Assembly (NCBI GenBank): GCA_021799915.1
Contig: JAJYZN010000075.1
Coordinates: forward strand, 1 to 12,140
DNA: 12,140 nt
DNA from: Actinomycetes bacterium
Lineage (GTDB): Bacteria; Actinomycetota; Acidimicrobiia; Acidimicrobiales; RAAP-2
Direction: 5' to 3'
In this document: positions 1-5,865 of the stretch, in pieces
Layout of the letters: every line of letters begins with the position of its first letter
How positions within the stretch are numbered: position 1 is the stretch's first letter
The notes under the pieces: model-generated
What the model saw: only the letters and a program-made list of their open reading frames with translations
Told to the model about the DNA's origin: nothing
The model's database searches: none
Program-made: the position numbers and the translations under genes

Positions 1-1
1 C

Positions 2-661
2 TACCGCCTGGACGGGGTCACCTCGATCTCGTCTGACACCCACAAGTACGGCTACGCGCTCAAAGGGTCGTCCGTGCTCACGTTCCGCGACAAGGCGCTG
101 CGCAACGCCCAGTACTTCTACCTCACCGACTGGAGCGGGGGGAAGTACTGCTCGCCGGGAATGGAAGGCTCGCGGTCCGGCGGCCTGATCGCCGCCACGT
201 GGGCGGCGATGGTCCAGCTCGGCCGGGAGGGGTACCGACGCTACGCCCAGCAGATCTTCGAAACCGCCTCGGCGATGCAAGACGCCGTGCGAGCCCATCC
301 CGAGCTGCGCATCCTCGGTCAGCCGACGTTCCTCTTCAGCTTCACCTCCGACGACTTCGACATCTACCACGTGAACGACTTCATGCGGACCCGCGGGTGG
401 CGGTTCAACGGCCAGCAGTACCCCAACGCCCTCCACATGGCCGTCACCCGGCCCCAGACCCAAGAAGGCGTGGTCGAGGCGTTCGCAGCCGACCTGGGCG
501 AGGCCGTGGCCTACGCCCATGCCCACGCCGCCGAGAACCCCCAGTCCGGAGCCATCTACGGCGGGGTCGCCGGAGGTATGACCGCCGAGGTCGACGAGCT
601 CATCAAGATGGTGATGGCCGACATGATGGACTCCCAGCAGGCGATCCCGGATCCGCAGTGA
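2..661 (+). CDS. PLP-dependent lyase/decarboxylase, sphingosine-1-phosphate lyase-like (5' partial)
   Basis: The reading frame is open from base 2, so the N-terminus lies outside the window; about 219 residues are visible. The segment SSDTHKYGYALKGSS near the visible start is the PLP-binding signature of the group II decarboxylase / sphingosine-1-phosphate lyase fold. The Schiff-base lysine is encoded at 44-46. The following TDWSGGKYCSPGMEGSRSGG block matches the conserved TDWxGGxYxSPxxxGSRxGG region of S1P lyase-type enzymes. Members of the family cleave phosphorylated long-chain bases or decarboxylate amino acids with PLP in the cytosol; the actual substrate here is unknown. The visible C-terminal two-thirds looks intact and ends at TGA 659-661. 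The next gene starts with GTG at 658 inside a GTGA overlap, implying translational coupling. Family assignment is firm, substrate is not. Confidence 0.88.
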   Translation, partial: YRLDGVTSISSDTHKYGYALKGSSVLTFRDKALRNAQYFYLTDWSGGKYCSPGMEGSRSGGLIAATWAAMVQLGREGYRRYAQQIFETASAMQDAVRAHPELRILGQPTFLFSFTSDDFDIYHVNDFMRTRGWRFNGQQYPNALHMAVTRPQTQEGVVEAFAADLGEAVAYAHAHAAENPQSGAIYGGVAGGMTAEVDELIKMVMADMMDSQQAIPDPQ

Positions 662-1200
662 GCAGCGGTCCGGCTCCGAGCTCGGTGCACCGTCACCTGC
701 CCATGAGGCCGGCCGCCCGGGGAGCCGCTCTCGTCGGCGCGGCGGCCTACGCCGGGCTCGTCGCCACCACCAGGCCCTTCACGACGGAGGCCGACGTCGT
801 GACCGCGGTACCGCTGGCGGTGGTTGCGGTCGCTGTCGGGGTGGGCACTGTTGCCGGCCGCTCGCGGCCGGCGGTGGGGGTGGACGGAACCGAAGGGGCG
901 GACGGAACGGGTGTGGTTGGCGGAAGCGGAGTGGTTGGCGGAACCGGAGTGGTGGACGGAACCGGAGTGGTGGACGGTCGCCCGGGCTCGGTGTCGACGA
1001 GCCGGTGGCGGCCCTTCGCGTGGTGGATCGCATTGGCCGGCGCCCTTCTCGCGTGGGAGCTGTTCTGTTTCTTCGGCGGGGCGCGCCACGCCCACCCCAC
1101 GTTCAGCTCGATCTACGACATCGTTGCCCGCGCCGAAGCGGCCAAGGCGGCCGTCGTCCTCGCCTGGCTCGGGCTGGGATGGGCTCTGGTGCGATCGTGA
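658..1200 (+). CDS. Small multi-pass membrane protein with internal hexapeptide repeat
   Basis: The 180-aa protein starts at GTG 658, which overlaps the stop of the upstream lyase by 4 nt (GTGA); this coupling is the reason for the start choice. Four hydrophobic segments are visible: about residues 20-37 (GAALVGAAAYAGLVATT), 42-64 (VVTAVPLAVVAVAVGVGTVAG), 122-139 (WWIALAGALLAWELFCFF) and 160-178 (AAVVLAWLGLGWALV). Between segments two and three lies a Gly/Val-rich stretch of five six-residue repeats (GTGVVD type), encoded by an 18-bp DNA repeat. The C-terminal half resembles the next gene's product: a membrane segment, a short polar loop, then AVVLxWxxLGW. From memory this layout recalls small actinobacterial membrane proteins such as DUF6186; no function is known. 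The longer open frame running back into the lyase gene is a shadow. Confidence 0.7.
   Translation: MSSGPAPSSVHRHLPMRPAARGAALVGAAAYAGLVATTRPFTTEADVVTAVPLAVVAVAVGVGTVAGRSRPAVGVDGTEGADGTGVVGGSGVVGGTGVVDGTGVVDGRPGSVSTSRWRPFAWWIALAGALLAWELFCFFGGARHAHPTFSSIYDIVARAEAAKAAVVLAWLGLGWALVRS
886..975 (+). repeat. 18-bp tandem repeat, five copies, in-frame within membrane protein gene
   Basis: Five consecutive 18-bp units begin at 886, 904, 922, 940 and 958. The last two (GGAACCGGAGTGGTGGAC) are identical and the earlier ones diverge gradually. The unit is six codons, so copy-number change would not shift the frame; it encodes GTEGAD, GTGVVG, GSGVVG, GTGVVD, GTGVVD. It lies in the predicted loop between membrane segments two and three. 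Confidence 0.93.
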
Positions 1201-1397
1201 CCTGGCGCTCGGCGACGTTCCTCATCTGGGGCGTGCTCGGGCTCGCGACGCTCACCGTGCTCCTCTTCTCCCTGCTCGGCAAAGGGAGGCTGGCCCGTCC
1301 TGCCGAGCTCCTCGGACCGGTCCAGGCCCACCCGATGCTGCGGATCGCTGTCGTGCTGGGATGGATGTGGCTCGGCTGGCACTTCTTCGCGCGCTGA
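1197..1397 (+). CDS. Small DUF6186-like membrane protein
   Basis: The product is 66 aa if started at GTG 1197, which overlaps the previous stop as GTGA, the same coupling used one gene upstream. ATG 1179 would add six residues (MGSGAI). The protein has a hydrophobic N-terminal segment (FLIWGVLGLATLTVLLFSLL), a polar loop and a second hydrophobic segment ending in WMWLGWHFFAR. A terminal W-x-W-L-G-W-H-F motif is what I recall for small actinobacterial DUF6186 proteins; the family name is from memory and the function is unknown. It parallels the C-terminal half of the preceding gene product and may have arisen by tandem duplication. It is the last gene of the three-gene plus-strand run; a second 18-bp repeat array starts directly after its stop. 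Confidence 0.68.
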   Translation: MTWRSATFLIWGVLGLATLTVLLFSLLGKGRLARPAELLGPVQAHPMLRIAVVLGWMWLGWHFFAR

Positions 1398-1469
1398 GCG
1401 CTGCTGGCGTGTCGAGCGGTGCTGGCGCGTCGAGCGGTGCTGGCGCGTCGAGCGCTGCTGGCGTGTCGT
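1398..1469. repeat. 18-bp tandem repeat, four copies, between convergent genes
   Basis: Four 18-bp units begin at 1398, 1416, 1434 and 1452. Units 2 and 3 (GCGGTGCTGGCGCGTCGA) are identical. Units 1 and 4 share a different variant (GCGCTGCTGGCGTGTCGA, with T as the last base in unit 4), giving a mirror order A-B-B-A. The array begins at the first base after the stop of the small membrane protein and ends 28 bp before the stop of the convergent MFS gene. It is not related in sequence to the array at 886-975 although the period is the same. Confidence 0.93.
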
Positions 1470-1497
1470 CGGGCCGTTTGCGCAGGACCCCGGTCGC

Positions 1498-2868
1498 TCA
1501 ACCCGCGTGCCAGAGCTCCTCGGGCTCCCGGCCCTTGGTCTCGGGCAGCAGCAGCAGCAGCCCGGCGAAGAGCACCGCCGGGAAGAACGTGATCACCGCG
1601 GCGAACCCGGCATGGTTGCCGGTCCCGTGCACGTCAGCGAGCACACCGAACTCGAGCAGGCCGAGCACCGCCCCGAGCACGCCCGCCGCGATGTTCCAAC
1701 CGGCGACCGACGCCCGGACGCCGGTCGGGAACAGCTCGTTGGCAAGCGCTCCCCCGGCGGGAGCCAACACCGAGCCGGCTGCCACGCCCATGATGTAGCC
1801 ACCGATCAGACCTGGGACCGATCCGCTATAGGCCAGCGCGCCAAAGACAGCCATTCCGACGATCCCCGCTGCGACCGTGGGCCGCCGCCCCCAATGGTCG
1901 GCCAGCCACCGCCCGACCAGCAGGCCGCCCAGCCCGGCGATGCCGGCACCCACCACCATGCCCGAGGTCGCGATCCCCGAGACCCGTCGGATGTTCTCCG
2001 CGTAGATGAAGACCAAGCTGTTCGCAGGTCCCGTGATGATCGACACCCCGAACATGATGAGAGCGACCAGGGCAAGGCGTCCCCGGTAGGCCTTGGCCAC
2101 AGGGCCGATCACCGGACGGCGCTCTGCGGAGCTGTCGGCTTCCAAGTTGATGTAGCGAGCCGGCTCGACCACCCACCGCTGGATGAGCACGAGCAGCACC
2201 AGCGGGAGGATCGCGAGCGCGAAGATGCCGCGGAAGCCGAGCACGCTCGACGCGAGGCTGTGGATGATGGCGGTGAGGCCGGCGCCGACGCCATAGCCCG
2301 CCGCGATGAGCGCCACGGCTTTCGCCCGCTCGCCGGTCGCCGTGAGCTCGACGGCAGCCACCTGGGAGACCCCGTTGGTCGCGCTGAGCGGCGGGCGGCC
2401 GAGCGCGAAGATCGCCACGAACCACCAGTACCCCGGGCTCGCCGCCGCGACCACGGTGAGCGCCAGCCCGATCCCACAGGTGGCGAGCAGCACGGTCCTG
2501 CGGCCGAACCGGTCGGCGAGCCCGGCGAGCGGGAGTCCGCCCAGCGACGCCAGCCGGAGGATCGCGAGACCGACCCCGAGAGTCGTCCCCGACAGCCCGG
2601 CCTCGTCGGCGAACGAGGCCCCCGAGCCGATATGGCCGAACGCCTTGGCGACGCTGCCGAGAGCCGACACGGCGCCGAACTGCCCGAAGCCGGCTGCCAG
2701 CGCCAGAAGCGCGATCCCGATCACGGGCGGATCGTGCCAGCGGAACACCGACGGTGCTCCCAGCTCCGCGGACGCGACCGTCGGGATGGTGCTCGGGATC
2801 GCGCCCGAGGGCTCGGGTTGTGTCGAGCCCGGGGTCCCTGGCGACTGCCTGCTCACCGCAAGGACCAC
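1498..2868 (-). CDS. MFS transporter, sugar/metabolite porter type
   Basis: The protein is about 456 aa with roughly twelve hydrophobic segments, in the usual range for the major facilitator superfamily. The loop 2-3 signature GLADRFGRRTVLL is present and its second-half counterpart GRWLADHWGRRPT occurs mid-protein. The C-terminal PETKGREPEEL resembles the PETKG motif of sugar-porter and metabolite:H+ symporter groups. It should be a secondary transporter in the cytoplasmic membrane; the substrate is not evident. An N-terminal stretch of about 45 Pro/Ser/Thr-rich residues precedes the first membrane segment. The start is uncertain: the open frame extends to 3057 but would overlap the divergent gene, so GTG 2868 or GTG 2856 is preferred, neither with a clear Shine-Dalgarno. 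It converges on the small membrane protein genes and diverges from the DinB-fold gene, so it may be transcribed alone. Confidence 0.85.
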   Translation of the reverse strand: MVLAVSRQSPGTPGSTQPEPSGAIPSTIPTVASAELGAPSVFRWHDPPVIGIALLALAAGFGQFGAVSALGSVAKAFGHIGSGASFADEAGLSGTTLGVGLAILRLASLGGLPLAGLADRFGRRTVLLATCGIGLALTVVAAASPGYWWFVAIFALGRPPLSATNGVSQVAAVELTATGERAKAVALIAAGYGVGAGLTAIIHSLASSVLGFRGIFALAILPLVLLVLIQRWVVEPARYINLEADSSAERRPVIGPVAKAYRGRLALVALIMFGVSIITGPANSLVFIYAENIRRVSGIATSGMVVGAGIAGLGGLLVGRWLADHWGRRPTVAAGIVGMAVFGALAYSGSVPGLIGGYIMGVAAGSVLAPAGGALANELFPTGVRASVAGWNIAAGVLGAVLGLLEFGVLADVHGTGNHAGFAAVITFFPAVLFAGLLLLLPETKGREPEELWHAG

Positions 2869-2935
2869 CGCGACATGAAGAGGAAGGTTACGCCCGTCCC
2901 TCTCTGCCGGTGCGGTCGGTGCTAGGAATGGCGGG

Positions 2936-3532
2936 GTGACCGTCCCGGTGCAGGAGATCGAGGGCTGCCGCCGTGCCCACCGGGCGTTGCTCGACTCGCT
3001 CGACCACCTTACCGACGAGCAGGCGCGACAGCCGAGCCTCCTGCCTGACTGGAGCATCGGTCACCTGCTCACCCACGTGGCTCGCAACGCCGACAGTTGC
3101 ACTCGACGCGTGGAAGGTGCCATCCGTGGCGAGGTGGTGGACCAGTACCCCGGTGGCTACGCGGGCCGGGCCGCCGAGATCGCGGCGGGCGCGGGACGCA
3201 GTGCGGCCGATCTCGTGGCCGACGTGCGCGAGAGCGCGTACCGGCTGGAGTCGGCGTGGCTCTCGACCCCGGACGAAGCATGGGAGCGCCCCGGGCGCGA
3301 CGTGAGCGGGACCGAGCAGCCGGTATCGCTCACGGTCTTCCGACGCTGGCGTGAAGTCGAGGTCCACCATGTCGATCTCGGTCTCGGCTTCACGCCGGCC
3401 GACTGGTCCGGTGAACTGGTCGCGCGGTGGCTTCCTCGCCTGGTCGAGCGCTTGCCCGACCGCACCGACTCGAGGTCTTTGCTCGCCTGGCTGGTCGATC
3501 GCGGACCTGCCCCGTCGCTCGGCCCGTGGTGA
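2936..3532 (+). CDS. DinB/maleylpyruvate isomerase N-terminal domain protein (MDMPI-like)
   Basis: The 198-aa product has the MDMPI/DinB four-helix metal-binding fold. The N-terminal segment with W39, S40 and GHLLTHVARNAD (residues 42-53) carries H47. The segment WREVEVHHVDLG carries E140 and H144. The His, Glu-x3-His pattern matches the zinc ligands known for mycothiol-dependent maleylpyruvate isomerase (His52, Glu144, His148 in the corynebacterial enzyme), so the metal site looks complete. Members use mycothiol as thiol cofactor for isomerisation or thiol transfer in actinobacteria; the precise reaction here is unknown. GTG 2936 is the only start giving the conserved N-terminus. TAGGAA at 2923-2928 sits 7 nt upstream, compatible with a leaderless message, though no good -35 is seen. 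It is divergent from the MFS gene. Confidence 0.82.
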   Translation: MTVPVQEIEGCRRAHRALLDSLDHLTDEQARQPSLLPDWSIGHLLTHVARNADSCTRRVEGAIRGEVVDQYPGGYAGRAAEIAAGAGRSAADLVADVRESAYRLESAWLSTPDEAWERPGRDVSGTEQPVSLTVFRRWREVEVHHVDLGLGFTPADWSGELVARWLPRLVERLPDRTDSRSLLAWLVDRGPAPSLGPW

Positions 3533-3566
3533 TCGAGATTGCCGCAGTGCCTCGCCATCGCATACC

Positions 3567-3601
3567 GCGACAAGCGACGAGCGACAAGCGACAAGCGACA
3601 A
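3567..3601. repeat. 7-bp tandem repeat GCGACAA, five copies
   Basis: Five consecutive heptamers begin at 3567, 3574, 3581, 3588 and 3595. All read GCGACAA except the second, GCGACGA. The array lies between the DinB-fold gene and the nitronate monooxygenase promoter. No hairpin or function is apparent. Confidence 0.85.
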
Positions 3602-3651
3602 AGCGGCCTCGAGCGTGCAGTCGTGCGGCGAACGATCGGGGACTCCCTAGA

Positions 3652-3681
3652 TTGACTCATCAGTCAGTTATACGCTAGGGT
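3652..3681 (+). promoter_or_regulatory. Promoter of nitronate monooxygenase operon
   Basis: TTGACT at 3652-3657 and TAGGGT at 3676-3681 are separated by 18 bp, fitting a sigma-70-type -35 and the TANNNT -10 of actinobacteria. Transcription would start near 3688, leaving a short leader that contains GGAGGG. The operator-like sequence covers the -35 and the spacer, so a bound repressor should block polymerase. Confidence 0.7.
3653..3667 (+). promoter_or_regulatory. TetR-type operator, site A
   Basis: TGACTCATCAGTCAG contains a near-perfect 14-bp palindrome of form TGACT-S-AT-S-AGTCA. The same 15 bp occurs on the minus strand at 8109-8095, next to the tetR gene. It overlaps the -35 and spacer of the operon 1 promoter. 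Size and symmetry fit a TetR-family site; the link to the local regulator is inferred from the shared sequence and proximity. Confidence 0.75.
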
Positions 3682-3704
3682 CTCCTGCGGCAGTCGCCGC
3701 CGAT

Positions 3705-3710
3705 GGAGGG
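3705..3710 (+). promoter_or_regulatory. Ribosome binding site deciding NMO start
   Basis: GGAGGG lies directly against ATG 3711 but 6 nt before ATG 3717. Normal spacing therefore favours 3717, which also gives the family-typical N-terminus MRTRLTDLLGIEHPV. Confidence 0.75.
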
Positions 3711-3716
3711 ATGAAG

Positions 3717-4697
3717 ATGCGCACCCGTCTGACCGACCTGTTGGGGATCGAGCACCCGGTCATGCTGGCCGGGATGGGAGGAGTGTCGTACGCGCCACTC
3801 GTGGCTGCGGTCTCGGGCGCCGGGGGGTTCGGCTGCCTCGGGGCGTCGACCATGACCCCCGACACGATGGTGGCCGAGATGGCCGCGGTGAAAGAAGCGA
3901 CCGACAAGCCGTTCGGTGTCGACCTCCTCACCGCCATGCCAGGGGGGCTGACCGACCAGGTCCGGCTCATCATCGACGCCGGAGCCTCCGCGTTCGTCGC
4001 TGGTCTCGGTGTGCCGTCAGAGGTCGTCGACCTCTGCCATGACCACGGGTTGCTCGTGGTGAACATGTGCGGCAAGGTCGCCCACGCCGTCCGGGCAGTC
4101 GAAGCCGGCTGTGATCTCGTCGTGGCCCAGGGCACCGAGGCCGGTGGGCACACCGGCCAGGTGGCCACGATGCCGCTGGTACCTCAAATTGTCGACGCCG
4201 TCGGTGACCGGGTCCCGGTCGCTGCCGCCGGAGGGATCTTCGACGGACGGGGATTGGCCGCTGCCCTCGCTCTCGGGGCCGACGGGGTGTGGGTCGGGAC
4301 GCGCTTCATCGCCACGCCCGAAGCCAGGGGTGTGCCGGGGTACAAAGAGTCCCTCGTGGCGAGCGCCGAGGATGCCACGACGGTGAGCCGGGCCTACTCT
4401 GGCAAGACGATGCGGGTGATCCGCAACGAGTACACGGACTATTTCGACGCTCATCCCGAAGAGCTCGCTCGGTTCCCCGAGCAGATGGGGCGCTCTTTCA
4501 CCGACGGTGTGCTCCATCTCGGCGCCGACGACAACGCGACGGGCGTGGACCCCAAGCGCGAGTGCTACCCGGCAGGTCAAGGCGTGGGGGGGATCGACGA
4601 GCTGCTGCCGGCTGCAGAGCTGGTCGGACGGTTCGTACGCGAAGCGGAGGCTGCGCTGGCCCGCGCCGGCGACTTGGCTGGCGCGACTTCCCGATAG
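3717..4697 (+). CDS. Nitronate monooxygenase family protein (2-nitropropane dioxygenase-like)
   Basis: The 326-aa FMN-dependent TIM-barrel protein has normal family length. The N-terminal RLTDLLGIEHPVMLAGMGGVS is the typical opening. AQGTEAGGHTGQ near residue 145 is the conserved FMN/substrate segment with its His. AAGGIFDGRGLAAALALGADGVWVGTRF is the phosphate-binding end of the barrel. Characterised members oxidise alkyl nitronates to carbonyl compounds with O2; many annotated relatives sit in catabolic clusters with unknown true substrates, so the reaction here is only suggested. The start is set by GGAGGG 6 nt upstream. It is followed after 14 nt by the alpha/beta hydrolase gene, whose AGGAG overlaps the NMO stop, so the two form an operon. 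It is probably controlled through operator site A. Confidence 0.9.
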   Translation: MRTRLTDLLGIEHPVMLAGMGGVSYAPLVAAVSGAGGFGCLGASTMTPDTMVAEMAAVKEATDKPFGVDLLTAMPGGLTDQVRLIIDAGASAFVAGLGVPSEVVDLCHDHGLLVVNMCGKVAHAVRAVEAGCDLVVAQGTEAGGHTGQVATMPLVPQIVDAVGDRVPVAAAGGIFDGRGLAAALALGADGVWVGTRFIATPEARGVPGYKESLVASAEDATTVSRAYSGKTMRVIRNEYTDYFDAHPEELARFPEQMGRSFTDGVLHLGADDNATGVDPKRECYPAGQGVGGIDELLPAAELVGRFVREAEAALARAGDLAGATSR

Positions 4698-4711
4698 GAG
4701 CGCGTACCGCC

Positions 4712-5833
4712 GTGGCACGTTCCTCGATGGTGCCAGGAATGATCCGAATCGGCGGACGGCGCCTGCGCTTCGCCATCTCGTCCAATGCTGCGGGTCCCAC
4801 GGAGACGGCGACACTCGAACCCGGCCCGCTCTGGGCGGTGAACCTCCATGGCTTCTTCGCCGGTGGGGAGATGTACTCGGGAGAGAGCAATCACCTCGCG
4901 ACCAGGCTTGGGTGGCGCGTGGTGAACCCGAGCCTGCCCGGCTTCGGCGGCAGCCAGCCGCTCCCGTGGAACCTGCTCTCGATGCGAGCCCTGGCCGACG
5001 CGGTGGCCGCGTTGCTCGACCACCTCGGAGTGGAGCGGGCGGTGCTGCTCGGGCACTCCATGGGCGGTGCTGTCGCAATCGGGTTCGCAGACCGGTTCCC
5101 TGATCGGGTGCTGGGGATCGTGTACCGCGACGGCGCCGCGACCCCTCGCTGGCGAGATCGGCGCGGCATGCTGCCGGCCGCACTCGTCCCGTGGGCCCCC
5201 GACTTCGCCGGCCCGATCGACCTGCTGCTCGCTGCAGCGCTCGACGCGCCTGATCTCCTCCTCGGGAGGTTTCATCGCACGCTTCCCGGCTTGCTGCCCG
5301 ACGTACGGCGGAACATCCGCACCCTCGGTCGGACGGCCCCGGTGGCAGCGCTCCTCATGACGCTCGACATGCGCGAAGAAGTGCGCCGCCTGGCGGAGGC
5401 CGGCGACATCCCGATCGTGGCCGAATGGGGCTGCTTCGACCGGATCGCCCACGCGTGGACGGCGGCCGAGTTCTCGGAGCACGCCGGTGTGCCGGTGCAT
5501 TGGGTGCCCGGGGGGCACAGCTGGATGCTGGCACGGCCACGGAGCCAGGCTGATCTGTTCACCTCGATCGACTGGGGACGGCGCTTCGTCGCCGACGCCG
5601 AGGAGCGGAACCGCCAGCTCGCGGGGTCAGCCCGGGCCGACTCGCCCCCAGCCCAACCCAACCCAACCCAACCCGGCCCAACCCAACCCAACCCAACCCA
5701 GCCCAACCCAACCCACCCCAACCCAACCCAACCCAGCCCACCCCAGCCCAGCCCAACCCAGCCCAACCCAACCCAGCCCAGCCCAGCCCAGCCCAGCCCA
5801 GCCCAGCCCAGCCCAGCCCAGCTAACTGATTGA
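4712..5833 (+). CDS. Alpha/beta hydrolase with repeat-encoded Pro-rich C-terminal tail
   Basis: The product is 373 aa from GTG 4712, preceded by AGGAG at 4696-4700; ATG 4727 and ATG 4739 are alternatives. The core (about residues 10-310) is an alpha/beta hydrolase: oxyanion-region NLHGFFAGG (44-52), nucleophile elbow GHSMGG with Ser116, a probable acid in WGCFDRIA, and the catalytic His in PGGHSWM. It probably hydrolyses an ester, lactone or C-C bond in the cytosol; the substrate is unknown. From about residue 312 the protein becomes a 58-residue low-complexity tail of repeating PNPTQ/PSPAQ, encoded by a pentanucleotide array. Homologues normally end near residue 310, so the tail is probably an accretion, not a domain. 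The stop TGA 5831-5833 falls inside the -35 of the next promoter. Confidence 0.87.
   Translation: MARSSMVPGMIRIGGRRLRFAISSNAAGPTETATLEPGPLWAVNLHGFFAGGEMYSGESNHLATRLGWRVVNPSLPGFGGSQPLPWNLLSMRALADAVAALLDHLGVERAVLLGHSMGGAVAIGFADRFPDRVLGIVYRDGAATPRWRDRRGMLPAALVPWAPDFAGPIDLLLAAALDAPDLLLGRFHRTLPGLLPDVRRNIRTLGRTAPVAALLMTLDMREEVRRLAEAGDIPIVAEWGCFDRIAHAWTAAEFSEHAGVPVHWVPGGHSWMLARPRSQADLFTSIDWGRRFVADAEERNRQLAGSARADSPPAQPNPTQPGPTQPNPTQPNPTHPNPTQPSPPQPSPTQPNPTQPSPAQPSPAQPSPAQLTD
5647..5821. repeat. Pentanucleotide CCCA(A/G) tandem array, 35 units
   Basis: Thirty-five contiguous pentamers run without phase slip from 5647 to 5821. Nearly all are CCCAA or CCCAG; exceptions are CCCGG at 5672 and CCCAC at 5712 and 5737. 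The proximal part is mostly CCCAA and the distal part homogeneous CCCAG. Because 5 is not a multiple of 3, every frame reads the same Pro-rich peptide with no stop. The minus strand consists of GGG tracts spaced by two bases and could form G-quadruplexes. The array abuts operator site C of the next operon. Confidence 0.96.
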
Positions 5834-5845
5834 CGGATCAGTTGG
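5823..5845 (+). promoter_or_regulatory. TetR-type operator, site C (degenerate)
   Basis: TTGACGGATCAGTTGGTTAT at 5830-5849 aligns with TTGACTCATCAGTCAGTTAT at 3652-3671 in 16 of 20 positions and occupies the same position relative to a promoter. The local symmetry is AACTGAT (5824-5830) facing ATCAGTT (5837-5843). It overlaps the -35 and spacer of the alcohol dehydrogenase promoter. The match is weaker than between sites A and B. Confidence 0.6.
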
Positions 5846-5858
5846 TTATTGGTACGGT
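5830..5858 (+). promoter_or_regulatory. Promoter of alcohol dehydrogenase operon, probably leaderless
   Basis: TTGACG (5830-5835) and TACGGT (5853-5858) are spaced by 17 bp. The in-frame GTG at 5866 lies 7 nt after the -10, where transcription should begin, so the message is probably leaderless; no Shine-Dalgarno is present. The -35 overlaps the hydrolase stop codon. Confidence 0.68.
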
Positions 5859-5865
5859 CGCAACA

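Noticed and set aside
199..657. Upstream extension of the membrane protein frame inside the lyase gene
   Set aside because: The lyase frame shows conserved motifs here; the Arg/Pro-rich reading is a high-GC shadow.
886..1469. 18-bp repeats as a CRISPR array
   Set aside because: Units are directly adjacent with no spacers, too short, and one array is coding.
1507..2925. 472-codon plus-strand open frame opposite the MFS gene
   Set aside because: Rich in Arg, Glu, Asp, His and Pro, with no recognisable domain; it is the antisense of a membrane protein with clear MFS motifs.
2869..3057. N-terminal extension of the MFS protein
   Set aside because: It would overlap the divergent MDMPI-like gene and its promoter and has no transporter-like character.
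4017..5183. Long minus-strand open frame opposite NMO and hydrolase
   Set aside because: Arg/Pro/Ser-rich composition without motifs; typical antisense shadow of GC-rich genes.
5647..5821. CCCAA array as a telomere-like chromosome end
   Set aside because: It is internal, mixed CCCAA/CCCAG, in frame with a gene and directly followed by a promoter and intact operon.
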